Source: an uncultured Alphaproteobacteria bacterium
GTDB lineage: Bacteria > Pseudomonadota > Alphaproteobacteria > RF32 > CAG-239
Length of the DNA: 64,000 nucleotides
Assembly: GCA_944393685.1 (NCBI GenBank)
Contig: CALYAW010000001.1
Span: forward strand, 100,023-164,022
Direction of reading: 5' to 3'
The notes beneath the pieces were generated by a model, which saw only the letters and a list, made by a program, of their open reading frames with translations, was not told the DNA's origin and searched no databases. Below, piece after piece: positions 19,801-28,362 of the stretch (position 1 is its first letter; each line of letters begins with the position of its first letter). Position numbers and translations under genes: made by a program.

Positions 19801-20812
19801 AATCATAAATATTTTGTGCTAAAGTATAGGTTCCCGAAGCAGTCATATCTTTTTTGACCACAATTTGTTTGTTTGCAGAAATAGCCTGCTGAAATTGCGA
19901 TTGATTTTCAACCACCGCATAACCCGTGGATGTCAAATATTCATCGCATTCCATCGGGACACAACCTCCGGTTGTTTCGTCAACTTTATAACCGCTCACA
20001 CAACTCTTGGCTTTATACTTTGTACTACCACCACATAATACGCAACTATATGTTTCATTGACATAAAGAATGGCGCTCGGACTGTCATAGCGATAACCAC
20101 TACAATTAGCCTCACACTTTCCACATCCGGATTCGCATTTTGAAGAACAGCCCGGAACCGGTGTTGTACAACCGTTACACTCCGTTGCAATCAAGGGTTT
20201 ATTTACATTTTCGGGCAAGTCACAAGTATTATTATTGCAACTCTTGCACAAATTACAACCATTTCCATAAGTCTCGGCGCACCCGAGATTAACACCGTTA
20301 ACAACACAATTTGCAGCAGTCAAACCTTCGCAAGGATCGTCACAAGCACGATAAAAAGTGCCATTGCTTCCTTTACAAACACCTATAAATTTTTTTGAAG
20401 CACATCGTGAATCATTTTCTTTATAAGTATAAATTGTCGTATCACAATTACATTGATTATATAAACCATTACAGCTTCCGCCGCTGAGGATTCGTCCTTC
20501 ATCGGCTCTGCAATTTGACGATGTATACATATAAGAGATATCGCAACCGCAATCACGATAACAGGTTAAATTAGGAGCCGGAGAAAAAACACTTTTACAA
20601 ACAAGCCCGTGACTTTGAGCATACGCCTGTGTAACACCGGCATAGTTTTCGCACAAGGTTTGATATTTTTTGGCCGTACGCTCGTTAACTCTATCCTTAA
20701 AAGGATTAGCATCAAGATAATCCGGAAGCAAAGTAACTTTTGCTTCTGCCGCACTTATAACTGCCATAAATCCCAAAACCAAGGGCAAAAACAAAATCTT
20801 GCAGTTTTTCAT
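16889..20812 (-). CDS. Very large secreted Cys-rich protein with beta-helix repeats
   Basis: A 1307-residue protein. I choose ATG 20812, preceded by GGAGAAG, over one 18 bases upstream. The signal peptide ends at AAEA near residue 24. Residues about 50-290 are densely cysteine-rich with repeated CxxC and CxCD patterns (CYRDCGCD, CNLCKSC, CESGCGKCEANC). Two pectate-lyase-like modules follow, starting near residues 300 (VVENQSQFQQAISANKQIVV) and 630 (VVVKNAEDLMAAVAQ), each leading into long strand-rich, Ser/Thr/Gly/Asn-rich repeats typical of right-handed beta-helices. A shorter Cys-rich stretch separates them, and another closes the C-terminus. I see no autotransporter barrel or sortase signal. 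A surface adhesin or host-polymer-binding role is inference. Confidence 0.75.
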   Translation of the reverse strand: MKNCKILFLPLVLGFMAVISAAEAKVTLLPDYLDANPFKDRVNERTAKKYQTLCENYAGVTQAYAQSHGLVCKSVFSPAPNLTCYRDCGCDISYMYTSSNCRADEGRILSGGSCNGLYNQCNCDTTIYTYKENDSRCASKKFIGVCKGSNGTFYRACDDPCEGLTAANCVVNGVNLGCAETYGNGCNLCKSCNNNTCDLPENVNKPLIATECNGCTTPVPGCSSKCESGCGKCEANCSGYRYDSPSAILYVNETYSCVLCGGSTKYKAKSCVSGYKVDETTGGCVPMECDEYLTSTGYAVVENQSQFQQAISANKQIVVKKDMTASGTYTLAQNIYDYSQVNKLGYAQCPKTTAKLTVGSLTLNKSGGIVEIYPELSATTLNISGNTQLYGGLSGTPSTITLGNAKTLSLLGAKMYNVGNKLSGSGTVAVGPASTLNASNTNMSISNLRLQIGACAIQDTFEICGNTSEANISFSGTSYLPSRCSPSGWTNGKTTCSGSIYTNCSVGSTPVDLRSDSDRNSICMITANTRAAKPILASGGQESYSLLSAIPSTNYRVYCTRCAEMDGCDELATSCYQTAEDLFPTCFDSDQNPSYCMGTVVKNAKDVCDNNRSLCRGDDSCAVKWADGKAGTVVVKNAEDLMAAVAQSSISTVVVEADITLTGALSVPSGKTILGASGSTVGCECNQELGECSSGKYRLLVNGDATDSSAGTRKLTLSGQSVLQDIGVETTYLSVINPNVAAVYVNSSSGVSFNNAYIEGNEGIGIEDVGSNGSSILLQGETLVNGTTAIKGRNISSANTGTKLTLGADAQVVVTGYDKGIDGIETFKMTQGNGMFTKLRVNAKTLGMSLYNTDGAATLYSYVDFALEGGKAILFKNMSGVLPVWPYNTRMRLEGNTVGIYSEGNRTLTISGDFDFKNTSTASSSKAIESEGSLTISNEGYAGEGVVKMEAYTANPLIDVKNIFEADSYLQLYNRSAGGIGIRAAHVAFGSTLCYKPQGSLECMGFFSRSAEINAETGIEILAGTSAVNGQLTFKKGADIYLVAEGITSATAIKLNENTGMTVEKGSVVNIEMDKGVVSASGGVSSLINGDVSVTATTKAFSNGAQSVGGVIESASPVTFADGAAVSFNSGGVLMLNQGVVNIAAGTSTLIMPTNSLLVVNFEEPDADEGESDIPRDRNTLFNNGLYGLNDTHLQAYFDGESMLYTIKTNCAASETACSMSTFRLGNYIASLGSGSGSETDSKGNSLTKVSTCPALFSDTNCDITTGEKILNCPYDGTKLKCYGVINNNRSLSETNGRTLPLTYFDN

Positions 20813-20845
20813 AAGACTTCTCCTTACCAATGCGGCCTATCTTTT

Positions 20846-20874
20846 ATATTAACAAAGCATGTCTATAGAATCAA
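20846..20874 (-). promoter_or_regulatory. Candidate promoter for the large secreted protein gene
   Basis: On the minus strand TTGATT (20874-20869), a 17-base spacer and TAATAT (20851-20846) match sigma70 elements well. The expected start site is about 25 bases before the ATG, leaving room for the GGAGAAG site. Confidence 0.5.
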
Positions 20875-20969
20875 TCAAATACTAATATCCTAACCATCTC
20901 TTTTTATCTGAAAATCTTTAATTTTTTAATAACGAGACTATATACAAAAGAAACTTTAAGGCTCTTAAA

Positions 20970-21872
20970 ATGTTATGGATAATCAACGGACTAATTTATG
21001 GCTTTTTCACAGCTTTATATACTTTGGTTAATCAGCGGCATAAATTTAACGGTTATGTTTTAGGTATTTGGCGTGGATTTGGAATATCCTTAATATTCAC
21101 TCCTTTTCTCTTTTTTATTCCAATCCAGAACAATGCCTATGCTTGGTGTCTGCTTATTTTTCAAGGTTTATTGATTGGAATATACGATTCTCACCTTTTT
21201 TTTGCTTCTGCTCGCTTTGGAGCCGGTGCGACCTCTCGCATGATGGCTCTTTCAACACTAATAACAACGTTTTTATGGTGGATTATAACCCCTGAACTTT
21301 TCTTCCGCCTACTCAACAATGGAAACGTCTTCATCACCATTATCTTGGTTTTATTTGGTTTTACATTTAGCTATTGGTATATGATAAAAACACCTCTCAG
21401 CAGAGAAATAGCAGAATATATGACACCTGCCATTTTCTCGCTTGCCGGCATGAGTATTGCCACCAAAGAAATTGCCATGCTCGGGCAAAATGTATGGAAT
21501 AATATTGTCTATTACTTAGTTGTCGCTACTTTCGTTAGCGGCAGTTACAATATGATTATGTTTCTCAAACATGAAAAACCTGATTTAAAAACCTTTATTA
21601 AGAGCGTCTTCAACCGAGATATTGTTTCCGTCGGATTTTACATAATCAGTTTTTCTGCCGCGCTTATTGCAGCCAAAACCATGGCCATGCGTTTAGCGCC
21701 TAATCCTGGTTATGTTATTGCTTTAGTATTAACCGCTCCTGTTTTTGTATACATATTAAACAAGTACAATCGTATTCCGGATAACATTTCCGTCAAAGCA
21801 GGTTTTTCAATGCTCTTTTTTTTGACACTGCTAATGATTTTAGTTAATGGAAATTGGGATGTTATTGACTAA
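20970..21872 (+). CDS. EamA-like (DMT superfamily) membrane transporter
   Basis: A 300-residue protein with about ten hydrophobic segments and the paired-EamA look: FFASARFGAGATSRMMALSTL in the first half and AKTMAMRLAPNPGYVIALVLTAPVFV in the second. DMT exporters move metabolites or amino acids; substrate cannot be inferred. It is transcribed divergently from the large secreted protein and converges on holA two bases later, so it is probably a single-gene unit. Confidence 0.7.
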   Translation: MLWIINGLIYGFFTALYTLVNQRHKFNGYVLGIWRGFGISLIFTPFLFFIPIQNNAYAWCLLIFQGLLIGIYDSHLFFASARFGAGATSRMMALSTLITTFLWWIITPELFFRLLNNGNVFITIILVLFGFTFSYWYMIKTPLSREIAEYMTPAIFSLAGMSIATKEIAMLGQNVWNNIVYYLVVATFVSGSYNMIMFLKHEKPDLKTFIKSVFNRDIVSVGFYIISFSAALIAAKTMAMRLAPNPGYVIALVLTAPVFVYILNKYNRIPDNISVKAGFSMLFFLTLLMILVNGNWDVID

Positions 21873-21874
21873 TT

Positions 21875-22909
21875 TTACATATTTTTTGCAAGTTTTGCAG
21901 CTGCAGAAGAAATCTGCATAAGACAATAAGAAAGCATCTCTGCCGCAGGATAATTTGTTGTTTTACAATCTCGTTCACACTTGTATAAAAGTTCCATAAC
22001 GGAAAACAAACGCTCTTTTGGCCAAATTGCCAATTGGCGCTTAAAAGATGAAACTCGATAATACATCAATTTTGGCACCAATTTATCAACCGCCTTATCT
22101 GCCGTTTCTCCTTTTTCCATATAAGAATGACAAATAATCAAACGATTAAAATGATTAGACAAAGCCCGAACAACGGTTATGGGTTCTTCCCCCTCATTCA
22201 ACAATCGCTGCAATGCCTTTTGTGATTTTTCGCTACTTCCTCCGGCAGTGTAAAAACAAACATCATCCGTGTTAGAACTTGATTGATCGGATACCACAGC
22301 TTTAACATCATCAACCGACACATTGCGTCTGTCCCCAAGATAGGTTATCAGCTTTTCAATCTCTCCCAGATTTGATTTCCGATCATTTGAAAGACGCGCA
22401 CATAATAACTGCAACGCTTCATTGCCGATAGTAATAGAATTTTCAATAAACATTGCTTTGGCTGTAGAAAAAATATCTTCATCACGGTCTTCATAACACG
22501 CAATGGAAGCTGCATAATCGGCTCCCTCTGCCCACAAAGTCAGGGATGATTTTCTATTAAGTGAAGATGAATAAATAACAACCAATGTATCAGAATTTGA
22601 ATTTTCAAACATCGGCTTAAGTTGCTTGGTCAAATTATTATCAGCATCTCGTACAACGATTACTCGCCTTCCGCCCATTAACGACTGACTGTTATATTCT
22701 GAACTTAGTAATCCAACATCGGCATTAACATCCGCACCATTAAAATAAACAACCCGGAAAGGGTCATACAAATCCTCGGAAACGCTGATAATAAGTTTCC
22801 GAACATACTCTGCAATTAACCCCTCATTAGAACCATAAACCAAAAAAGCCTTCACCGCAGAATCCGGCTTTTTCAAATATTTTTCGATTTGTGCGGTTTT
22901 ATAAATCAC
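21875..22909 (-). CDS. holA: DNA polymerase III subunit delta
   Basis: Delta opens the beta clamp within the clamp loader. The 344-residue protein has the family's N-terminal pattern (VKAFLVYGSNEGLIAEYVRKL), MGGRRVIVVRDADN, ARLSNDRKSNLGEIEKLITYLG, and a helical C-terminal collar domain. As usual for delta there is no functional Walker motif. It is the last gene of leuS-lptE-holA and overlaps lptE by 4 bases. Confidence 0.92.
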   Translation of the reverse strand: MIYKTAQIEKYLKKPDSAVKAFLVYGSNEGLIAEYVRKLIISVSEDLYDPFRVVYFNGADVNADVGLLSSEYNSQSLMGGRRVIVVRDADNNLTKQLKPMFENSNSDTLVVIYSSSLNRKSSLTLWAEGADYAASIACYEDRDEDIFSTAKAMFIENSITIGNEALQLLCARLSNDRKSNLGEIEKLITYLGDRRNVSVDDVKAVVSDQSSSNTDDVCFYTAGGSSEKSQKALQRLLNEGEEPITVVRALSNHFNRLIICHSYMEKGETADKAVDKLVPKLMYYRVSSFKRQLAIWPKERLFSVMELLYKCERDCKTTNYPAAEMLSYCLMQISSAAAKLAKNM

Positions 22910-23451
22910 TGCTCTGAAATTCCCTTACCGAGCTTCTTGTGGAAATAAGCACCTAAGCGCAAAGCAATATCGTTGGCAATAATTTTTGCTGCGTCACTTT
23001 CAGTTTTTTTGTGAGCCATTGTTGTTGAATAAGGATTTGCCATAATATCATAGCTAACAAAAGCTATACTATCGCTACGAAGTTTAACTTTTGTTCCTTC
23101 CCAAAGTTCATAGCGCACCTTATAACTGACTCTTTCACTTGTCGCCGTAATATCGCGACGCATAGCCTGTTGAGTAACTTGACGATCAACATGCACCACT
23201 TCCAAGCGATATTGCGGTTTTTTAGGAGCTCCTTTGGGCGTCAACAAATCAAGCAACTGATTACGAACAAGTTGTCCAAAGCGGTCTGGTATAGGATTAA
23301 CTTTTACTTTTGCCATTTCTTCGCTGATTGAAGAATCAAATTTATCATTAAAATACCACTTGCTTGATTTTTCACGCTGCACATAGAGCGGCTCAAATCC
23401 GCAAGCCTGCACCATCAAAGATACTGCCAAAAGCAACAAAAAATTTTTCAT
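22906..23451 (-). CDS. lptE: LPS-assembly lipoprotein LptE
   Basis: LptE plugs the LptD barrel in the outer membrane. The 181-residue protein has a lipoprotein signal peptide ending in VQAC (Cys near residue 17) followed by GFEPLY, typical of alphaproteobacterial LptE, and DRFGQLVRNQLLDLL in the core. I prefer ATG 23451; a GTG one codon upstream would add one residue. Position between leuS and holA is the conserved order. Confidence 0.9.
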   Translation of the reverse strand: MKNFLLLLAVSLMVQACGFEPLYVQREKSSKWYFNDKFDSSISEEMAKVKVNPIPDRFGQLVRNQLLDLLTPKGAPKKPQYRLEVVHVDRQVTQQAMRRDITATSERVSYKVRYELWEGTKVKLRSDSIAFVSYDIMANPYSTTMAHKKTESDAAKIIANDIALRLGAYFHKKLGKGISEQ

Positions 23452-23478
23452 CACCCCTCACCTGTCATTGTATTTTTC

Positions 23479-25929
23479 TCAAATAACAATATTGCAGATT
23501 TTGTTTGGAACAACAATCACCTTTTTAATTTCTTTACCTTCTGTTTGCCGTTTAACATTTTCAAGAGCCAATGCGGCTTCTTGAATTGTATCCTTAGAAG
23601 CTCCCATGGGAACCTCTATTGTTCCACGCATTTTACCACAAATCTGTACGGCAATTGTAACCACATCATCTTGAGCCAAGTTAGCATCGCCCACGGGCCA
23701 TCCTTCATTGATAATCAAAGATGAGTGTCCCAGACGCGCCCACATTTCTTCAGCCAAGTGAGGTGTAAACGGAGTCATTAATTTTAACAATGTTTGATAC
23801 AATTCAACAGGCACTTTATCCATAGAAGACATATAATTAACAAAAGTCATCAAAGACGCAACCGCAGTATTAAATCGCATTTGGTCAATACGCTCAGTTA
23901 CCTCCAAGATACACTTATGCATTGCACGCAAATCTTTATCGGAAGCGTCGATTTTATACACCTTTTTAAACAAGCCAAAGACCTTTCCGACAAAACGATA
24001 AACCCCCATCAAACTTTCATCCGACCACATTGCCACTTGATCAAAGGGGCCGATAAACATTTCATACAAACGAAATGTATCCGCTCCATATGCGGCCACA
24101 ATATCATCCGGATTGATGACGTTTCCGCGAGACTTAGACATTTTCTCGCCATTTTCCGCCAAAATCATACCATGTGAGGTACGTTTATTATAAGGTTCTT
24201 TGGTAGGCACAAAACCACAATCATACAAAAACTTGTGCCAAAAACGTGAATACAACAAGTGCAGTGTTGTATGCTCCATACCTCCATTATACCAATCCAC
24301 ATTCATCCAATAATCCAAAGCCTCTTTGGAGGCAAATTCTTTATCATTATGAGGATCGCAATAACGTAGGAAATACCAAGAAGATCCTGCCCAGTTTGGC
24401 ATGGTATCGGTTTCACGTTTAGCTTTAGCTCCGCACTTTGGACAAGTTGTATACAACCAATCTCCGGCCTTAGACAAAGGAGACTCGCCTTCATCATTCG
24501 GATGATAATCCGGCACTTCCGGCAGCTTCAGCGGCAGTTCGGATTCGGGAATGGGCTGCCATCCACATTTCTCGCAATAGACCATAGGAATTGGCTCGCC
24601 CCAATAACGTTGACGAGAAAATACCCAATCACGCAGCTTAAAGTTTACTTTCGAACGACCAAAACCATTTTTAACAGCATAATCAATTGCGGCTTTCATA
24701 CCTTCTTCTTTATTCATGCCGTTTAAGAAGTCTGAATTGATATGGACGCCGTCCTCCTCCCATGCTTTTTCGGAAATATCACCACCATCCAAAACTTGAA
24801 TAATCGGCAATCCAAAAACTTTTGCAAAATCATAATCGCGTTGATCATGAGCCGGCACAGCCATAATTGCGCCGGTACCATAACCGGTTAAAACATAATC
24901 AGAAATAAAAACAGGAATTTCTTTTCCATTAAAGGGGTTTAGCGCTTTCATTCCCTTCAATTCGACACCTGTTTTACCATCTTCTTGAGTGCGCTGTAAA
25001 TCGGATTTTTTGGCTGTAGCTTCAACATAAGCTTTTATTTCTTCAGGATTCTCAAAACAATCCATATATTTTTGCACAAAAGGATGCTCCGGCGCCAAAA
25101 CCATATAAGTCACGCCAAAAGCCGTATCCGGACGTGTTGTAAACACTGTTAATTTATCATTGCCAAACTTAAAATCAAGCTCAGCTCCCTCAGAACGCCC
25201 GATCCAGTTAATTTGCTGAGATTTAACTCGATCAATAAAATCCAAATCATCCAAATCATTGATTAATCTGTCTGCATATTTTGTAATGGCAATCATCCAC
25301 TGTTCTTTGTCTTTACGAACAACTTGTGCACCGCATCGTTCGCAACAACCGTCAACCACCTCTTCATTAGCCAGACCGACTTTACAAGAAGGACACCAGT
25401 TAATTGCTATTTTATCTTTATAAGCCAATCCTTTTTCAAAAAATTTAATAAACATCCACTGGGTCCACTTATAATATTCCGGATCGCAAGTACTGATACA
25501 TCTATCCCAGTCAAAACAAAAGCCCAAAGATTTGAGTTGTTTGGTAAAGGTTGCAATATTTGCGGCAGTAGAAACCGCTGGATGCACACCTGTTTTGATA
25601 GCATAATTTTCTGCAGGCAAGCCAAAGGCATCAAATCCCATCGGATACAAGACATTATATCCTTGCATTCTTTTTTTCCTCGCAATCACATCCAAAGCCG
25701 TATAAGAACGAGGATGCCCCACATGCAGACCCGCGCCTGAAGGATACGGAAATTCAACCAAGGCATAAAATTTGGGTTTATCTTTTTCTATTTCGACATG
25801 ATAAGCTTTTTCATCATCCCAGATGGCTTGCCATTTTTTTTCTATAGTTTTAAAATTATAGCGATCTTCCAGCTTCCAACTTTCCTGCCATTGCTCAAAG
25901 GTCTCTTTTCCGTCAAATCTTTTACTCAT
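23479..25929 (-). CDS. leuS: Leucyl-tRNA synthetase
   Basis: Class I synthetase charging tRNA-Leu. The 816-residue protein shows the HIGH-type motif in PYPSGAGLHVGHPRSYTALD near residue 56, a zinc-type CPSCKVGL...CERCG segment, the CP1 editing domain (VFTTRPDTAFGVTYMVLAPEH and YGTGAIMAVPAHDQRDYDFA), a second CxxC pair (CEKCGW, CPKCGA), and KMSKSRGNVINPDDI near residue 598. An AAGGA site precedes the ATG. Slightly shorter than many LeuS, but all catalytic parts are present. Confidence 0.98.
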   Translation of the reverse strand: MSKRFDGKETFEQWQESWKLEDRYNFKTIEKKWQAIWDDEKAYHVEIEKDKPKFYALVEFPYPSGAGLHVGHPRSYTALDVIARKKRMQGYNVLYPMGFDAFGLPAENYAIKTGVHPAVSTAANIATFTKQLKSLGFCFDWDRCISTCDPEYYKWTQWMFIKFFEKGLAYKDKIAINWCPSCKVGLANEEVVDGCCERCGAQVVRKDKEQWMIAITKYADRLINDLDDLDFIDRVKSQQINWIGRSEGAELDFKFGNDKLTVFTTRPDTAFGVTYMVLAPEHPFVQKYMDCFENPEEIKAYVEATAKKSDLQRTQEDGKTGVELKGMKALNPFNGKEIPVFISDYVLTGYGTGAIMAVPAHDQRDYDFAKVFGLPIIQVLDGGDISEKAWEEDGVHINSDFLNGMNKEEGMKAAIDYAVKNGFGRSKVNFKLRDWVFSRQRYWGEPIPMVYCEKCGWQPIPESELPLKLPEVPDYHPNDEGESPLSKAGDWLYTTCPKCGAKAKRETDTMPNWAGSSWYFLRYCDPHNDKEFASKEALDYWMNVDWYNGGMEHTTLHLLYSRFWHKFLYDCGFVPTKEPYNKRTSHGMILAENGEKMSKSRGNVINPDDIVAAYGADTFRLYEMFIGPFDQVAMWSDESLMGVYRFVGKVFGLFKKVYKIDASDKDLRAMHKCILEVTERIDQMRFNTAVASLMTFVNYMSSMDKVPVELYQTLLKLMTPFTPHLAEEMWARLGHSSLIINEGWPVGDANLAQDDVVTIAVQICGKMRGTIEVPMGASKDTIQEAALALENVKRQTEGKEIKKVIVVPNKICNIVI

Positions 25930-25967
25930 TATTTTATCCTTATGGCTAACTCTTTAACTGACCACAA

Positions 25968-25996
25968 AAATTACCCTAAATTAATCCTTTTGACAA
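25968..25996 (-). promoter_or_regulatory. Candidate promoter for leuS-lptE-holA
   Basis: On the minus strand TTGTCA (25996-25991), a 17-base spacer and TAATTT (25973-25968) are good sigma70-type elements placed about 40 bases before the leuS ATG. No T-box or tRNA-like leader is seen. Confidence 0.5.
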
Positions 25997-26014
25997 GAGT
26001 CTATTTTTTAAGAC

Positions 26015-26042
26015 TTGTATTTTGGCGCTGATGAAATACAAT
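26015..26042 (+). promoter_or_regulatory. Candidate promoter for rsmB
   Basis: TTGTAT, a 16-base spacer and TACAAT lie 37 bases before the rsmB ATG. It is back-to-back with the leuS promoter, whose -35 is 19 bases away. Confidence 0.45.
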
Positions 26043-26079
26043 ACCGAGCAAAGAAAAAAACAAACGACAGAAGAAAGTT

Positions 26080-27363
26080 ATGACCGATTCTCGCCTGACA
26101 GCCGCAAAGATTTTGCAAGAGATTATTGAAAACAAGACCTTTGCATCAGATGCCAAACTTCATTTTGAAGAAGAAATCAGCAATGATTCCGCGTTTATCA
26201 CCATGCTGACACAAACGGCCTTGCGCCACATGTTAAGCATCAAGCGTCATCTCAAACAATTTATCAAGAAAAAACTTCCGCCACGAGCCTCTCTGGTATG
26301 GTATCTGCTTATTCTCGGCAGCACCGAGGTTTTGTATATGGACACCCCTGATTATGCCGCAATTAACAGCTATGTCGAATTGATAAAAAAGAATTTTGAC
26401 AAGTATCTTGCAGGCTTTGCCAATGCCGTGCTGCGCAAGGTTGTTTCATCAAAAGAAAATCCTTCCCCAGAAAAAGAAGAATTTTTTCCACCAGAATTCC
26501 GCAAGATTCTAAATCTTGACTATAACAAAAAAACCGTCCGCAAAATTGAACAAACCTTTATAAGCGAGCCCAAACTTGACATTAGCTGCAAAGAAGATTC
26601 TTCCATCTGGGCTCAAAAGCTCAATGCAACGCTTCTGCCTTTAGGAAGTTTACGTTTAGATAATCGCGGTGCCATAAACAAACTTTTAGGATTTAAAGAA
26701 GGAGCCTGGTGGGTACAAGATTTTGCAGCCTCATTAGCAGCCAAAACTTTAGGAAAAGAATTAAAAGGACAACAGATATTGGATTTGTGCGCCGCTCCCG
26801 GAGGAAAGACGGCACAACTACTTAGCGCTAGAGCAAATGTCACCGCTTTGGATATTTCTGAAAACAGGCTTTCTCGGCTCAAGGAAAATATATCCCGTCT
26901 CAAATTAGCACAACCAGAAATTTTATGTGCCGATGCCGTTACATATCTAAACACCCTTAATACACCAATTTTTGACGCTGTTTTACTTGATGCACCTTGC
27001 TCTGCGACAGGAACTCTCCGCCGCCATCCAGAACTTGTCCACATAAAAAATTTATCAGACATCGAAAAACAAGTTTCCATCCAAAAACAAATTTTATCCG
27101 TTGTCTCAAAAGCACTCAAACGTGGTGGAACTTTAGTTTATTGTGTTTGTTCTTTGTCTAAAGCGGAAGGAGAGTATCAAATTATTTCTTTTTTAGAGCA
27201 ACATCCCGAGTTTACCATTGATCCTTTGACAAATTTCGTTCCAGCGGAAATTTCAGAAATTCTGACGCCGGAAGGTTTCATCCGCACCCTTCCTTATCAT
27301 TTGCATCGCCACGGAGGAGCTGACGGCTTTTTCATTGCTCGCTTAAAAAAGGTTAATCTCTAA
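26080..27363 (+). CDS. rsmB: 16S rRNA (cytosine-967-C5)-methyltransferase RsmB-like
   Basis: The 427-residue protein has an N-terminal NusB-like helical domain (RLTAAKILQEIIENKTFA to about residue 130) and a C-terminal SAM-dependent m5C methyltransferase domain: motif I LDLCAAPGGKTAQL near residue 233, motif IV DAPCSATGTLRRHPE near residue 304 and motif VI YCVCSLSKAEGE near residue 355, which supplies the nucleophilic Cys. The QDFAASLAA segment is typical. It overlaps the next gene by one base. Confidence 0.92.
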   Translation: MTDSRLTAAKILQEIIENKTFASDAKLHFEEEISNDSAFITMLTQTALRHMLSIKRHLKQFIKKKLPPRASLVWYLLILGSTEVLYMDTPDYAAINSYVELIKKNFDKYLAGFANAVLRKVVSSKENPSPEKEEFFPPEFRKILNLDYNKKTVRKIEQTFISEPKLDISCKEDSSIWAQKLNATLLPLGSLRLDNRGAINKLLGFKEGAWWVQDFAASLAAKTLGKELKGQQILDLCAAPGGKTAQLLSARANVTALDISENRLSRLKENISRLKLAQPEILCADAVTYLNTLNTPIFDAVLLDAPCSATGTLRRHPELVHIKNLSDIEKQVSIQKQILSVVSKALKRGGTLVYCVCSLSKAEGEYQIISFLEQHPEFTIDPLTNFVPAEISEILTPEGFIRTLPYHLHRHGGADGFFIARLKKVNL

Positions 27364-28286
27364 TGTTTTTTAATAAGACCGAACATAAAATTTCTGTAAC
27401 ACCACAAAACATCGGCATTTTAGGAACAAGTGCTCAAGCATTATATTGGGCCGATGTTTTTCAAAATTTAGGACATCATGTTTGCCTTCTTTGCTCTCCT
27501 CAAAAAGCGGACGAATATAATGCAACCGACTTTACTTTCAAAGATTCCTCTCGCTTAAGAAGCCCGCGAAATAATTTTTTCTTTTGCCATGAATTAGCCT
27601 TCAAACCGCAAATTTTTTTCTTGGCATCTTCGCCGGAACATCAAAGAAGTGAATTGACACTTTTATCCCCCGAAATACTTTCTGATTCTGTTGTTATCAG
27701 TTTTCTTTTTTCGGAACACGATGCTTTGCTTCCTGAAATAATCAAAAAGCCTATCATCAACGGCTACTTTGAAGGTTGGATAAACCAATCTCAGAACCAC
27801 GTTAACATATATGGACACTCGCCCAAAGTTATTTTCTCTCTTAGCGACACGTCTGAGGAAGCAAAAGTATTAGCCGAGTTGTTTACTCCAACAGACATAA
27901 CAACCATTTTTTCCGAAGATAACAAAACCAATTTTTGGAATTTTACCGCCCCCAGAATTGTTTACAGCCTGCTAAGCATTGTACATGAACAAAATATTTT
28001 TCAATTAGCAAAAACAGAAAATGGCCGCAAAAGTATCGATACCCTGCTAGCCGAAATAAAAAATCTGGCAGCATCAGATAATGTTATTCTCACAGAAGCG
28101 ACCTTACTAACAAAACTTTATGAAATTCCCTCGGCATGGATTTCTCCCCTACAAAAAAGCATTCAAAACCAAAATTTTCTGTATTTTGATCGTTTGAGTT
28201 CATTTATCGCCGACAAAAGCGGCCGAAACGACAAAAAATATCCTCTTCTGCACGAACTGCTCCGTCAAATATATAACAAATACTAG
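27363..28286 (+). CDS. Divergent ketopantoate-reductase/NAD-binding-like protein
   Basis: A 307-residue protein with an N-terminal Rossmann-like start (NIGILGTSAQALYWADVFQNLGH, about residues 16-38) where the glycine motif is degenerate (G-x-L-G-x-S), and a mostly helical C-terminal half as in the PanE/ApbA or glycerol-3-phosphate dehydrogenase superfamily. Catalytic residues of those enzymes cannot be placed with confidence. The TAATG overlap with rsmB implies coupled translation. Its codon use is similar to its neighbours. Function unknown. Confidence 0.5.
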   Translation: MFFNKTEHKISVTPQNIGILGTSAQALYWADVFQNLGHHVCLLCSPQKADEYNATDFTFKDSSRLRSPRNNFFFCHELAFKPQIFFLASSPEHQRSELTLLSPEILSDSVVISFLFSEHDALLPEIIKKPIINGYFEGWINQSQNHVNIYGHSPKVIFSLSDTSEEAKVLAELFTPTDITTIFSEDNKTNFWNFTAPRIVYSLLSIVHEQNIFQLAKTENGRKSIDTLLAEIKNLAASDNVILTEATLLTKLYEIPSAWISPLQKSIQNQNFLYFDRLSSFIADKSGRNDKKYPLLHELLRQIYNKY

Positions 28287-28362
28287 CATAAAATAATAAT
28301 CCTTCTTGAAGATGACTGCAAAAACATTATAGAATAACTCCAAAGAACAGGGAGTCTACCTT

